Assembly: GCA_024516155.1 (NCBI GenBank)
Contig: JAJJXM010000114.1
Location: 1 to 64,000 of the forward strand
Length of the DNA stretch: 64,000 nucleotides
Direction: 5' to 3'
Source: Pyronema omphalodes
Lineage: Eukaryota; Ascomycota; Pezizomycetes; Pezizales; Pyronemataceae
Part shown: positions 43,293-56,757 of the stretch, piece after piece
Layout: every line of letters begins with the position of its first letter
How positions within the stretch are numbered: the first letter of the stretch is position 1
The notes under the pieces: model-generated
Seen by the model: the letters and a program-made list of their open reading frames with translations, nothing else
The model's database searches: none
What the model was told of the DNA's origin: nothing
Position numbers and translations under genes: made by a program

Positions 43293-46200
43293 TCCATCAA
43301 CAGCCTGTTGGCTCTGTTGTTGGACCAGCCCCTGCCTCGTCTTTCGTTTCATCTCAGGAAATCGTTTATGTATCCGCTAGTTCTTTGTCAAGTAAACAAG
43401 AAAACGAATTGGATGGGAATCATTTGGTCGTGCCATGTACACTAACTGAACACAATACCAAAATCGATACTCATGCTCTCGTAGACTGCGGATGCACAGG
43501 AATTTTCTTCATGAACGAAGACTTCGCACGCCAACACAACTTCCCCCTTTATCAATTAAAAAACCCCAAAATGGTCGAAGTAATTGATGGACGACCTATT
43601 TCATCAGGAGACATCACCGAATACGTTGAAGTCAAATGTACAATAGGAGACCATCATGAATTACTAACTGCCTACGTTACACGGCTTGGTCATTATCCCC
43701 TCGTTTTAGGAATCCCATGGCTTCGTAAACATGATGTTACAATAAACTTCGCCGATAACGATATCAAATTCTCATCACCGAACTGCCTCCCCCACCGAAC
43801 CACGTTAACACCCACCCCTGTTAAGGGTATTGCTCCGAAACAACAGAATAAGATCTGTGCCATTTCAGCGACGACGTTTCGACGAATTGTAAACAATGCC
43901 AACAACCGTTACGGAAAAGTCGAACAATTCTCTTTATCTTTGAATGAAATCACCACAGCTCTTCAACCAGAGAAAGAGGAACCGGATCTTAAGACTATTG
44001 TACCACCCGAATACCACCAGTACTTGGGAATCTTCGAGAAAGTCAATGCCGATAAGTTACCGCCCCATCGACCGTCGGATCACAAGATATCACTCGTCGA
44101 TGGTTTTCAGCCTCCCTTCGGCCCCCTTTACTCCCTATCACGTCCAGAGTTGGAGGAATTGAAACGTTGGTTAGATGAAAACCTCACCAAAGGTTTCATC
44201 CGTGCCTCCTCATCCCCAGCGGCTGCTCCCATTCTTTTCGTAAAGAAAGGCGATGGTTCATTACGTTTGGTGGTTGATTATCCTGGAATCAACGCCGGAA
44301 CGATCAAGAATCGCTACCCTCTTCCCCTGATGCAGGATACCTTAATGAACCTTTCAAGAGCTAAGTGGTTCACTAAGCTCGACATTAGCGGAGCGTATAA
44401 CTTAATACGTATGGCAAATGGGGAAGAATGGAAAACCGCTTTTCGTACCCGGTACGGATTATTCGAATCATTGGTTATGCCCTTCGGACTTACCAATGCC
44501 CCTGCAACGTTTCGAAACTTCATTAACGACGTATTGGCACCTTACCTTGATCGATTCTGTACTGCCTATTTGGATGACACCGTGATCTATTCGGATAATC
44601 TCGAAGAACACAAACAACATGTCAAATTGATCCTCGAACCATTCGAAAAAGCAGGGTTACATCTCAAACCAGAGAAATGCGAGTTCCATCAGAAGGAAGT
44701 AAAGTACTTGGGACTCATCATCAGTACAGAAGGAATAAAGATGGACCCTGAAAAGATTACTGCAGTTCGAGATTGGGAATCTCCCCGAAACCTCAAAGAT
44801 GTTAGAGCGTTCTTGGGTTTTGCAAACTTTTAATACGTATGGCAAATGGGGAAGAATGGAAAACCGCTTTTCGTACCCGGTACGGATTATTCGAATCATT
44901 GGTTATGCCCTTCGGACTTACCAATGCCCCTGCTACGTCTAGAACTTCATTAACGACGTATTGGCACCTTACCTTGATCGATTCTGTACTGCCTATTTGG
45001 ATGACACCCTGATCTATTCGGATAATCTCGAAGAACACAAACAACATGTCAAATTGATCCTCGAAGCATTCGAAAAAGCAGGGTTACATCTCAAACCAGA
45101 GAAATGCGAGTTCCATCAGAAGGAAGTAAAGTACTTGGGACTCATCATCAGTACAGAAGGAATAAAGATGGACCCTGAAAAGATTACTGCAGTTCGAGAT
45201 TGGGAATCTCCCCGAAACCTCAAAGATGTTAGAGCGTTCTTGGGTTTTGCAAACTTTTATCGACGTTTCGTTAAGAACTATTCAAAAATAGTCCAACCTC
45301 TCACGTTACTCACACGTAAAGGAGTTCCTTTCGTCTGGTTGGAATCCCAACAACAGGCCTTTGAGGAATTGAAATCGACATTTACATCCGCCCCCGTTTT
45401 GGCTCGTTTCGACCCAGACCGGGATGTTATTGTCGAAACCGATGCCTCCAATTATGTCTCTGCCGGAGTTTTTTCTCGATATGATGACGAAGGAATCTTA
45501 CATCCTATTGCTCACTTCTCAAAGAAACACTCCCCCGCCAAATGTAATTATGAGATATACGATAAAGAACTCATGGCTATCGTACGGGCTTTCGAAGAAA
45601 GGCGTCCCGAATTACAATCTGTTATTAATCCCATTCGAGTACTGTCAGATCATAAGAATCTGGAATATTTCACTTCGACAAAGCTCTTGAACCGCCGTCA
45701 AGCCCGCTGGTCCCAGTTCTTGTCTCAGTTTAATTTTAAGATTGTTAACCGCCCCGGTACCGCTGGCGGTAAACCAGACGCACTGACTCGTCGATCCGGA
45801 GATCTGCCTAAAGAGGGGGATGAACGCTCCCTAGAGAACCACACAACGATCATTAAGCCAGAGAATATCCTTCACGTTGCGGCTGTTACCCCCAGTAATC
45901 AACAAACAATAACGAATTCGCAACAAACCGTAATACCGGACCCACAACAAACAAACCCCACCTTATCCCAGCTCTTCACGAAAGCCTACGAGAAAGACCC
46001 ATTCCCTACTAAGGTTATTGAAATGCTAAACAATAACACTCGTTATTGTAAAGACATTACATTAGCTGAATGTACAGTAAACAATAACCGTTTACTCTAC
46101 CGGGGATGTTCATGGGTCCCGAATTACGAACCTCTACGATTACACCTAATGCAACAACACCACGACTCTCCTACGGCTGGACACCCAGGTAGATCTAAAA

Positions 46201-47435
46201 CATTAGAATACCTCTCAAGAACCTATACGTGGCCCCAGATGAGGACAGACGTGGAAAGATATATTCGAAATTGTCATACCTGCCAACGTTCGAAACCTAC
46301 CAGACATGCCCTGTTTGGTATCCTACGCCCACTAGCTATTCCAGAAAGGCCCTGGCAGGACATATCAATGGACTTCGTAACAGGATTACCGTGGTCCAAT
46401 GGGTGTGATGCAATTTGGGTAGTTGTGGATAGATTAACCAAAGAACGACATCTGATTGCCTGTCGAACAGACATCGACGCAAAGGAATTATCGTCTTTGT
46501 TTATTACCCACATCTTTCGATTGCATGGACTCCCTCTTACCATTATCTCTGATCGAGGACCCAAATTCGCTGCTTTGTTTTGGAAGAATCTCTGTCGACG
46601 TTTGGGAATCGAGCCTCGATTATCTACAGCATTCCATCCCCAAACGGACGGCCAAACAGAACGAATGAACGCTATTATGGAACAATACCTCCGAGCCCAC
46701 GTTAACTATCTTCAAGACGATTGGGCTGACTGGTTACCATTGGCGGAATTCGCTGCGAATAACCAAGCATCCGAGACAACGGGAACTTCCCCGTTCTTTG
46801 CTAATAAAGGATTCGACCCCCGTTGCCAATTCGATTTACTTCCAGCAGCTACGAACGATGTAAACGATCGACGGGCCCTCACAACTTCGAAAACCCTTGC
46901 CGAAATCCATAACCATTTACGAGCTGAAATCGATAGAGCTAATCTACGTTATCAAGAGAATGCCGATAAACATCGACTCCCGTCACCGAATTATCAGCCC
47001 GGAGATCTGGTATGGATGAATGCCCGTAATTGGAAAACCCGTCGAGCCTCCCGGAAATTAGAAAACAAACGTTACGGACCCCTCAAGATTATCGCCAAAG
47101 TATCCCCCTATGCCTATCGATTACAACTACCTCCGACGATGAAATGCCACAACGTTCAACATGTTTCCCTATTGGAACCCGCTGCGAATGACCCCTACCC
47201 CGGTCAACAATCAGACCCACCACCCCCGGTGGAAATCGACGGTGAAGATGAATACTTCATCGAAGCTATCCTCGACTCCCGAATTCACCGGAAGAAACTT
47301 CAGTATATGGTCAAATGGGTTGGATACGATATGCCCGATTGGGAACCCGCCGAACTCCATTCCGACAGTAAAGCCGTTAACGACTTTCATAAAAAGTACC
47401 CCGATAAACCGGGACCCCTCCCCAACTTATCTTAG
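43286..47435 (+). pseudogene. pol: D3 pol with a 428-bp tandem duplication in RT
   Basis: Protease and the first half of RT run to 44833. There the sequence jumps back: 44403-44830 is repeated at 44831-45257. The unit length is not a multiple of three and the second copy has lost one base (near 44940), so the frame closes and reopens from about 44961. The remainder encodes the YLDD box a second time, RNase H, complete integrase and chromodomain (MVKWVGYDMPDWEPAE), ending at 47435. Several substitutions occur at usually fixed residues (for example [12 protein letters not shown]). Confidence 0.93.
44403..45257 (+). repeat. 428-bp tandem duplication inside D3 RT
   Basis: TAATACGTATGGCAAATGG occurs at 44403 and 44831, and GGGTTTTGCAAACTTT ends both copies (44830 and about 45257). 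The copies are nearly identical, so the duplication is recent or was homogenised. Confidence 0.92.
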
Positions 47436-47474
47436 AAATTACTTCGCCGGAGCTCAGTCCAAGAAGGGGGATCC

Positions 47475-48591
47475 TGTCACGGCTCGAGAATTATTACCTT
47501 CCCCCTCCTCGTCACTCATTCATCTATCATCATTCGCTTCATTATCCAGCACTCGTTTGTTTATTTATTTCTATTATCCTTCGGTCTTCGATCATCACTC
47601 GTCACTCGCCTGGGTTAGGGCTACGCTCAATTCCCAAATTGTCAAAAGGTCATGTGACTTACCCCCAGGGTTAGGGTCAGCTCGGATCCCTTTTCGGAAA
47701 TTCCATACCTACGGTCTACCGATCATCTTATCCGATTAGATAAGATCGGTCACGTGTTCTAATCAATAGTAGATCAGTATGCACGCGCACTGGTCTACTA
47801 ATGTGCGCACAAGTGACTAGGGCTAGGGCACGATCATCTTATCGATAAGATAAGATCTAGTCATGTGACCTTATCAGTATTGCACCATCTTTCCAATCGC
47901 AGCTGATCTGGATTCACGTGACTAGGGTTAGGGTTGCACCCGCACGCACACAAACTAGGGTTAGGTTTGTGACCGTACGCGCACAGCTAGGGTTAGGGTT
48001 ACGGACGCACGCGCACGATTAGGGTTACAGAAGCACGCGCGTGACTACGCTTAGGGTTACGCTAGCGCGCACGCGAAGTACGCTATCGCGCACGCGAGAT
48101 ACGCTAACGAGCGCGCGACGAGGCTGTCCACGCAAACACGATAATTTGATACGAACGCGTTAGTGCGTCTAGAACGCGCAACCGCGACCGCGTTGTTTAC
48201 TTAGTTATTTTTCAGGAAAATTCTGCAAGTAGTGGCTGGGCGTGTAAGGAGGAAAAATTGTATATAAGAGGTTTGTTTCTTGGTTTGTTTATTTTGTTTT
48301 TCTTTTCTCCTTACACAGTTATTTGTTTATTTACAAATTCAAATACTTTGTCGAAATCTTTGTTTACGTCCTCGTCCTCGTCCCCGTCTTTGGATCTCTT
48401 TGTCCCTTGATATCTTTGTTTATTTCCTTAAACTTCTAAACACAGAAAGTCTTTAAGTTGATGCTCGACACAGCTTAAGAGTTTCTAACGTTGAAGTTAT
48501 TATAAGGATATATCCATTGAACTCAAGAGTGAATAATTGAGAAGAGCCCTCAGGTTCTCCGTCAGCTATCTCTCCCTTGTTCGCGGTTACA
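47475..48591 (+). repeat. 3' LTR of D3 (1117 bp)
   Basis: TGTCACGGCTCGAG to GCGGTTACA. About 21 bp shorter than D1 and D2 because one unit of the GC-rich array is missing. Preceded by the same polypurine stretch as D2. Confidence 0.94.
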
Positions 48592-51500
48592 CCCGTTGCC
48601 TGTAAGCACAACCGGTGTCGAGGTCCTGGACTCGAGGCCCCCTCCCGCTGTCCACGAGCCCGACACAAACCCCATGCCGGAGTTAGAAGACTCGGTCCCC
48701 GACCCCCCGGAAGAACCCCCAATAGCGATCTCAAGTCTAACCATCTCCGACTTCAAAGAAATGGTAGAAGACGAAAGCCTGACAGTGTTCTCGCTATCGT
48801 TGGACGAGATCACCGTCGCCCTACAAGACAAGCCCCCCCTCACGGATGACGAACTGAAAGACATGATCCCCGAAGAGTATCATGACTACCTCGATTTATT
48901 CAAGGAGGTTAACGCGAAGGAACTCCCCCTACACCGAACCTACGACCACAAGATCCCACTGAAAGAGGGATTCGTCCCCCCCTTTGGCCCGCTATACTCG
49001 CTGTCACGCAACGAGTTGCAGACGCTGAAAACGTGGCTCGATGAGAATCTGGAGAAAGGATTTATACAACGCTCCCAATCACCAGCCGCCTCGCCGATAT
49101 CATTCGTGAAAAAATCAGATGGATCCCTACGCCTGTGTGTCGATTACCGAAGACTGAATGAAGGTACCGAGAAGAACCGGTACCCGCTGCCATTGATACA
49201 GGAAACGATGATGAATCTTTCCAAAGCTCAATACTTTACGACCCTAGATGTCCGCAGCGCTTATAACATTATCAGAATGGCAGAAGGCGAAGAATGGAAG
49301 ACGGCCTTCCGCACAAGGTACGGCCTATTTGAGTCGAAAGTGATGCCCTTTGGGCTCACCAACGCGCCTGCCGATTTCCAGGCATTTATAAATGAAGTCC
49401 TGAGACCATACCTGGACCAGTTTTGTACGGCATACTTGGACGATATCCTCGTATTCTCCGAAACAAAGCCCGATCACACCGCACACGTCCGAAAGATCTT
49501 GGAACGACTCAAACAAGAAAAACTGCACTTGAAGCCAGAAAAGTGTAAGTTCGCTAAGGCAGAAGTACAGTACCTGGGCTACAACATCGGCCGCGACGGC
49601 CCGCGCATGATGGATTCCAAAGTAGCCACAGTGAGAGATTGGAAGGAACCAACCAATTTGAAACAGGTCCAAGAGTTCCTGGGCTTCGCGAATTTCTACC
49701 GAAGATTTATCAAAGACTACTCAAAAGTGGTCTCCCCTCTGACAGCTCTGACCAAAAAGAAAGATGGTAAAGCAATTCCCTTTACCTGGGGTAAAGATCA
49801 GCAAAGCGCCTTCGACCGACTGAAGGATGCATTTACATCAGCACCGATTCTCAAGCACTTCGACTACGAGAAACCGATTGTAGTAGAAACAGACGCATCT
49901 GACTATGTGTCTGCTGGAGTCTTATCACAATATGACGACGATAACGTGTTACACCCCGTCGCACTTTATTCCAAGAAGCATTCCCCGGCAGAATGCAACT
50001 ACGAAATCTATGACAAAGAACTACTGGCAATAGTTCGTTGTTTCGAGGAATGGCGTCCCCACTTGGAGGGCTCCGCCTTCCCTATAAAAGTATTGACAGA
50101 CCACAAGAATCTCGAATACTTTATGACGACAAAGCTGCTAAACAGACGACAAGCACGCTGGTCCGAATTCCTGTCTCGGTTCAACTTTGTGATCACCTAT
50201 CGACCGGGAACGTTGGGAGGCAAACCGGACGCCCTGACAAGACGACCCGCCGGCCTCCCGGAAGAGGGAGACGAACGCATACTAGCGAGGCAGCAAGCTG
50301 TACTAAAGCCGCAAAACTTCCAGTTGTGCATGACCCCGCCCATGAAACTTGCACCCTCCGAAGTGGACCTCCTGTTTACAGAGGGCTACAAGACAGATTC
50401 ATTCCCCAACCGAGTGTTGGGGATGCTGGAAGACGGTACGCAAATCTGTAAGGACATATCACTCGCCGATTGCTCCGTGTTGGAAAACAGATTGTACTAC
50501 CGAGACTGCCTCTATGTCCCCGCGCTGGACAAATTACGATTGAAACTACTACAAGATCACCACGACCCCCCCACCATGGGACACCCGGGCCGTGCAAAGA
50601 CTTTCGAACTCCTCGCCAGGAATTATTACTGACCTTCTATGAGAAAAGATGTGGACCAATTCGTCCGAAATTGCCACACTTGTAAAAGAACAAAAGCTAC
50701 CCGCCACGCACCCTATGGTACCTTGAAATCCCTACCGGTCCCGCACCACCCTTGGCAGAATATATCTGTGGACTTTGTTACTGGACTACCGACATCAGAA
50801 GGCTTCAACGCAATATGTGCGATCGTTTGCCGACTCACGAAACAGCGGCACTTAGTGCCCTGTCACTCCACGATAGACGCAGAAGGCTTTGCGCAACTCT
50901 TCCTGGAAAACGTATTCAAACTACACGGCCTGCCAGACACAGTAGTGTCCGACCGCGGTCCGCAATTTGTTGCCCACTTCTGGAAACACCTGGCAAATTG
51001 CATGGGTATGGAAATTGCCACAAGCACGGCCTTCCACCCCCAAACCGACGGCCAAAACAGAAAGAATCAACGCGGTTACGGAGCAATATCTCCGGGCGTA
51101 CGTCTGTTATTTACACGACGATTGGAAGAGACTTTTACCACTGGCAGAATTTGCTGCAAATAACCAAGTATCGGATACAACGTTGCTGTCTCCGTTCTAC
51201 GCTATATACGGCCGACACCCCAAATGCTCTTTCGAACTGGAAATCAGGACAGACAATCCTGAAGAAGTGAAAGCGAACGAGGTAGCGGAAAGGATGTCAC
51301 ACATCCATGACGTCTTACGTTCGGAAATGAAATACGCCCAAGCCCGCCACATAGAAGCCGCCGACAATTCCCGACTGCCCGCGCCGGTCTTCAAACCAGG
51401 AGACCTGGTATGGCTGGACGCCCGCAACCTCAGAACCCGCCGCCCCTCAAAAAAACTGGAAAACAAACACCTAGGCCCCTTCACCGTGTTACGGCCCATT

Positions 51501-51836
51501 GGATCCCACGCCTATGAATTGGATATACCGGAAACAATGAAACATCATAGGACCTTCCCCGTGTCCCTACTAAACCCAGCCCCTTCGGACCCTCTCCCTG
51601 GCCAGATTATCCCACCGCCCCTACCGGTAGTAGTAGACGGCGAAGAAGAATGGTTCGTGGATGAAATTCTGGATAGCCGTTGGTCAAGAGGAAACCTGCA
51701 GTACCTCGTCAAGTGGACCGGCCATGACTCTCCAACCTGGCAACCGGAAACGAACCTATCCGAAACTGAGGCCGCTGAGAAATTCCATCAGCTATACCCA
51801 GACAAACGTTCTCCTCTCGTAGGAACTCGAGCCTAA
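48592..51836 (+). pseudogene. pol: C3 pol: RT, RNase H, integrase, chromodomain (stop and frameshift)
   Basis: Continues the C3 protease after D3. RT ([23 protein letters not shown]) and RNase H are open. TGA at 50630-50632 stands where NYYWPSMR has Trp. The frame continues to an extra A near 51055 (CCAAAACAG against CCAAACAG), which shifts integrase at TDGQTERIN. The last part is open to 51836 and includes the chromodomain (EEWFVDEILDSR, LVKWTGHDSPTW). It supplies the 3' end missing from C2. Confidence 0.93.
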
Positions 51837-51848
51837 CGGGGGGGGTAC

Positions 51849-52373
51849 TGTCACGGCACACGGCTGACGAGCCGTTGTGTTGTTGCGTCATCATTGTGTT
51901 GTCGTGGTTGTTGATTGACATCGTGCCGTTGTCTTGCCGTGTTGTGTTGCTGTTGTGTTGTTGTGTGTGCCGTGCCGTTGTGACTGATAGACTGATTGAT
52001 GATGGATGACGTACCACGAGCTGAAGAGCTGTGGCGTCGCAGGTGAATTGATGGAGAACGGAAGCTTCATGTAGCGATGTTGGATGACGGCCCAGCAAGA
52101 GTGCTGGCCGCCCCTTTGTACATAAGGAGGCTTGCCTCCCCGTTGTCGAGTTCTCCATCGAACGTCTTGTGTCTTTCCCTTGCTCCTAATAAAGACTTCT
52201 TCTTCCAAGTCCTACGTCACTCTTGTCCTTGTCACTGTTCTTGTTTCGTGTGCCGTCCGTCTGACGAGCACTTCGGTCCTTGTCCTTCCGTTGACCGTCC
52301 TGGAACCCGCCTAGTCCCTCTTGCCGGTAGTGTTCAGTGTGTTCTTTGAACGTCCGTTCCTAGTTCCCTGTCA
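51849..52373 (+). repeat. 3' LTR of C3 (525 bp)
   Basis: TGTCACGGCACACGG to TCCCTGTCA, directly after a G-run (AACGGGGGGGGTAC) acting as polypurine tract. It is followed by D4 integrase sequence beginning ATGGT (52374), one half of a target duplication whose partner is missing. Confidence 0.94.
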
Positions 52374-55300
52374 ATGGTAACCAGTCAGCCCAATCGTCTT
52401 GAAGATAGTTGACGTGGGCTCGGAGGTATTGTTCCATAATGGCGTTCATTCGTTCTGTTTGACCGTCCGTTTGGGGATGGAATGCCGTAGATAATCGGGG
52501 CTCGATTCCCAAACGTCGACAGAGATTCTTCCAAAACAAAGCAGCGAATTGGGGTCCTCGATCAGAGATACTGGTAAGAGGGAGTCCATGCAATCGGAAG
52601 ATGTGGGTAATAAACAAAGACGATAATTCCTTTGCGTCGATGTCTGTTCGACAGGCAATCAGATGTCGTTCTTTGGTTAATCTGTCCACAACTACCCAAA
52701 TTGCATCACACCCATTGGACCATGGTAATCCTGTTACAAAGTCCATTGATATGTCCTGCCAGGGTCTTTCTGGAATAGGTAGTGGGCGTAGGATACCAAA
52801 CGGGGCATGTCTGGTAGGTTTCGAACGTTGGCAGGTATGACAATTTCGAATATATCTTTCCACATCTGTCCTCATCTGGGGCCACGTATAGGTTCTTGAG
52901 AGGTATTCTAATGTATTAGATCTACCTGGGTGTCCAGCCGTAGGAGAGTCGTGGTGTTGTTGCATTAGGTGTAATCGTAGAGGTTCGTAATTCGGGACCC
53001 ATGTACATCCCCGGTAGAGTAAACGGTTATTGTTTACTGTACATTCAGCTAATGTAATGTCTTTACAATAACGAGTGTTATTGTTTAGCATTTCAATAAC
53101 CTTAGTAGGGAATGGGTCTTTCTTGTAGGCTTCCGTGAAGAGCTGGGAGAAGGTGGGCTTTGTTTGTTGTGGGTCCGGTATTACGGTTTGTTGCGAATTC
53201 GTTATTGTTTGTTGATTACTGGGGGTAACAGCCGCAACGTGAAGGATATTCTCTGGCTTAATGATCGTTGTGTGGTTCTCTAGGGAGCGTTCATCCCCCT
53301 CTTTAGGCCGATCTCCGGATCGACGAGTCAGTGCGTCTGGTTTACCGCCAGCGGTACCGGGGCGGTTAACAATCTTAAAATTAAACTGAGACAAGAACTG
53401 GGACCAGCGGGCTTGACGGCGGTTCAAGAGCTTTGTCGAAGTGAAATATTCCAGATTCTTATGATCTGACAGTACTCGAATGGGATTAATGGACAGATTG
53501 TAATTCGGGACGCCTTTCTTCGAAAGCCCGTACGATAGCCATGAGTTCTTTATCGTATATCTCATAATTACATTCGGCGGGGGAGTGTTTCTTTGAGAAG
53601 TAAGCAATAGGATGTAAGATTTCTTCGTCATCATATCGAGAAAGAACTCCGGCAGAGACATAATTGGAAGCATCGGTTTCGACAATAACATCCCGGTCTG
53701 GGTCGAAACGAGCCAAAACGGGGGCGGATGTAAATGTCGATTTCAATTCCTCAAAGGCCTGTTGTTGGGATTCCAACCAGACGAAAGGAACTCCTTTGCG
53801 TGTGAGTAACGTGAGAGGTTGGACTATTTTTGAATAGTTCTTAACGAAACGTCGATAAAAGTTTGCAAAACCCAAGAACGCTCTAACATCTTCGAGGTTT
53901 CGGGGAGATTCCCAATCTCAAACGGCAGTAATCTTTTCAGGGTCCATCTTTATTCCTTCTGTACTGATGATGAGTCCCAAGTACTTTACTTCCTTCTGAT
54001 GGAACTCGCATTTCTCTGGTTTGAGATGTAACACTGCTTTTTCGAATGCTTCGAGGATCAATTTGACATGTTGTTTGTATTCTTCGAGATTATCCGAATA
54101 GATCAGGGTGTCATCCAAATAGGCAGTACAGAATCGATCAAGGTAAGGTGCCAATACGTCGTTAATGAAGTTCTGAAACGTTGCAGGGGCATTGGTAAGT
54201 CCGAAGGGCATAACCAATGATTCGAATAATCCGTACCGGGTACGAAAAGCGGTTTTCCATTCTTCCCCATTTGCCATACGTATTAAGTTATACGCTCCGC
54301 TAATGTCGAGCTTAGTGAACCACTTAGCTCTTGAAAGGTTCATTAAGGTATCCTGCATCAGGGGAAGAGGGTAGCGATTCTTGATCGTTCCGGCGTTGAT
54401 TCCAGGATAATCAACCACCAAACGTAATGAACCATCGCCTTTCTTTACGAAAAGAATGGGAGCAGCCGCTGGGGATGAGGAGGCACGGATGAAACCTTTG
54501 GTGAGGTTTTCATCTAACCAACGTTTCAATTCCTCCAACTCTGGACGTGATAGGGAGTAAAGGGGGCCGAAGGGAGGCTGAAAACCATCGACGAGTGATA
54601 TCTTGTGATCCGACGGTCGATGGGGCGGTAACTTATCGGCGTTGACTTTTTCGAAGATTCCCAAGTACTGGTGGTATTCGGGTGGTACAATAGTCTTAAG
54701 ATCCGGTTCCTCTTTCTCTGGTTGAAGAGCTGTGGTGATTTCATTCAAAGATAAAGAGAATTGTTCGACTTTTCCGTAACGGTTGTTGGCATTGTTTACA
54801 ATTCGTCGAAACGTCGTCCCTGAAATGGCACAGATCTTATTCTGTTCTTTCGGAGCAATACCCTTAACAGGGGTGGGTGTTAACGTGGTTCGGTGGGGGA
54901 GGCAGTTCGGTGATGAGAATTTGATATCGTTATCGGCGAAGTTTATTGTAACATCGTGTTTACGAAGCCATGGGATTCCTAAAACGAGGGGATAATGACC
55001 AAGCCGAGTAACGTAGGCAGTTAGTAATTCATGATGGTCTCCTATTGTACATTCGACTTCAACGTATTCGGTGATGTCTCCTGATGAAATAGGTCGTCCA
55101 TCAATTACTTCGACCATTCTGAGGTTTTTTAATTGATAACGGGGGAAGTTGTGTTGGCGTGCGAAGTCTTCGTTCATGAAGGAAATTCCTGTGCATCCGC
55201 AGTCTACGAGAGCATGAGTATCGATTTTGGTATTGTGTTCAGGTAGTGTACATGGCACGACCAAATGATTCCCATCCAATTCGTTTGCTTGTTTACTTGA

Positions 55301-55402
55301 CAAAGAACTACCGGATACATGAACGATTTCCTGAGATGAAACGAAAGACGAGGCAGGGGCTGGTCCAACAACAGAGCCAACAGGCTGTTGATGGACTACT
55401 CT
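52374..55402 (-). pseudogene. pol: D4 pol: protease, RT, RNase H, partial integrase (broken)
   Basis: Protease (LVDCGCTGISF) and RT ([21 protein letters not shown]) are open to a TGA at 53918-53920, where ITAVRDWE has Arg. RNase H follows in the same frame until an extra base near 53490 shifts it. Integrase (CHTCQRSK, ISDRGPQF, TDGQTERMN) is then open to the C3 boundary. Confidence 0.92.
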
Positions 55403-56514
55403 TTTCCCTGGTCGACGTCGGGGTTTGTTGGGATATCCAAAACCTCGGCGGCGGCTCGGCGAATCTTGCGGGAGTTGTTTGCTGCCAACGTAGAACATTC
55501 GTTCTTGAAGTGATCAGCTGATCCACAATAAAGACAGAGTCCCTTAGCCATTCGTTCATCACGACGGCGTTGGTTCTGAGCCTTTTGGGAAGCTGATAGG
55601 TCCATGGGGGCCGATCCGTAATTACCACTATCGGTATTCGTTGGGTGGGACGCCGGGCGAGACGGCGTGGAGCTGGAACGACTGGGGACCGAAGGAACGT
55701 GCCGCTTTGTGGTGTTTGAATGAGCTCGAATTCTATAATCTAGCTTCATACAAAGATCCACAAATTTGGTGAAGTTCTGAGGTTCTTCGGCTTGGTAAAC
55801 AAGACTGGTCTGAAGGTCTCGAGAGAGCCCACGCTTCAGAGCAGCCTTCTTTGCGTTTTCATCGTAGTTCAAGATAGCCATTAATCGTTGGAACTCTGCG
55901 TAGTATTGGCTAAACTCACGGTTGCCTTGTTGAAGTTTATCCAATTCCGCAGATGCAGTACCAACTTGATCAGGATCTCCGAAGGCAGCTTCCAGAATTG
56001 TAATGAGAGCCTCAACGTCCTTAAGCTTAATCTTATCTGTAAGGACGTAGGGTTGAATTTGATTCTGAGCGTTGCCTTTGAGATATCCATAAGTATAACG
56101 TAGCTTATGTTGATCATCGGTAAAACGGGAGGAGTCTCCGGCGAGCTTGGATCTGACCTTCGAGATGAAGTTCAAGAGTTCCTTGCGTTCACCAGAGAAC
56201 TCAGGTGGGTGAGGTAATTCGATAGGACGGGTATTCGGAAGGGGACCGTTCTTCGTAAGGGCTTGTAGGAGTCGAACGGAGGCGTTGGCGCTTTCGAGAT
56301 CCCTTTCCAAGTCGGTAATTCGTTGAGCGTAGAGGGAGTTGTCCTTTCGAGCTTCTGTGAGTTCGACTCGGAGGTCGTCTCTAAGTGGACAGTCTCGTTC
56401 GTATTCCTTTACGGCGTTGCGGACCAATTTGATCTTTGTGGGGTCCTGTTCGACCTCCAACCTTTCGGCTTCGTTGAGGTACAGGGCCACGACGACCTTG
56501 TCATTTTGGTCCAT
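55396..56514 (-). CDS. gag: D4 Gag (372 aa)
   Basis: Complete family D Gag (MDQNDKVVVALYLNEAERLE to DVDQGKE) with capsid-like region and CLYCGSADHFKNEC knuckle. The slippery heptamer is at 55402-55408 on the minus strand. No disabling change seen. Confidence 0.93.
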   Translation of the reverse strand: MDQNDKVVVALYLNEAERLEVEQDPTKIKLVRNAVKEYERDCPLRDDLRVELTEARKDNSLYAQRITDLERDLESANASVRLLQALTKNGPLPNTRPIELPHPPEFSGERKELLNFISKVRSKLAGDSSRFTDDQHKLRYTYGYLKGNAQNQIQPYVLTDKIKLKDVEALITILEAAFGDPDQVGTASAELDKLQQGNREFSQYYAEFQRLMAILNYDENAKKAALKRGLSRDLQTSLVYQAEEPQNFTKFVDLCMKLDYRIRAHSNTTKRHVPSVPSRSSSTPSRPASHPTNTDSGNYGSAPMDLSASQKAQNQRRRDERMAKGLCLYCGSADHFKNECSTLAANNSRKIRRAAAEVLDIPTNPDVDQGKE

Positions 56515-56523
56515 TTCGAGGGA

Positions 56524-56694
56524 TTAACGGAGGTGCCAGATGTTGGTTTCGTCGTTATATTGAATTCGAGTTGCTGCGTATTCGTTTCCGAGTTGTCGAG
56601 CAATTTCGATTTCGTCGAGGACGACGGGGTTTTCGAGGGAACGGAAAATCGGTAATAGATTGATGAATTCGTAGAACCAGAGGTTATGAAGCAT
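56524..56694 (-). CDS. Small upstream ORF before D4 gag (56 aa)
   Basis: Open from ATG 56694 to TAA 56524, 9 bp before the gag ATG, matching D2 in length and nearly all residues (LLPIFRSLE in place of LLRIFRSLE). Confidence 0.55.
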   Translation of the reverse strand: MLHNLWFYEFINLLPIFRSLENPVVLDEIEIARQLGNEYAATRIQYNDETNIWHLR

Positions 56695-56757
56695 GTAAAG
56701 CTTGTTGTAATCGAGAGTTGACGGTAGAGCCGGCAGGTCTTGATTACACAGTTATGT

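Larger units (their letters stand above)
41485..48591 (+). mobile_element. Chromovirus D3 (family D), with internal deletion and duplication
   Basis: Flanked by CCCGT. Its 5' LTR is truncated and fused to gag at about 42247, and RT carries a 428-bp tandem duplication. The 3' LTR (47475-48591) is complete. Both LTRs have three rather than four 21-bp units. Confidence 0.94.
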
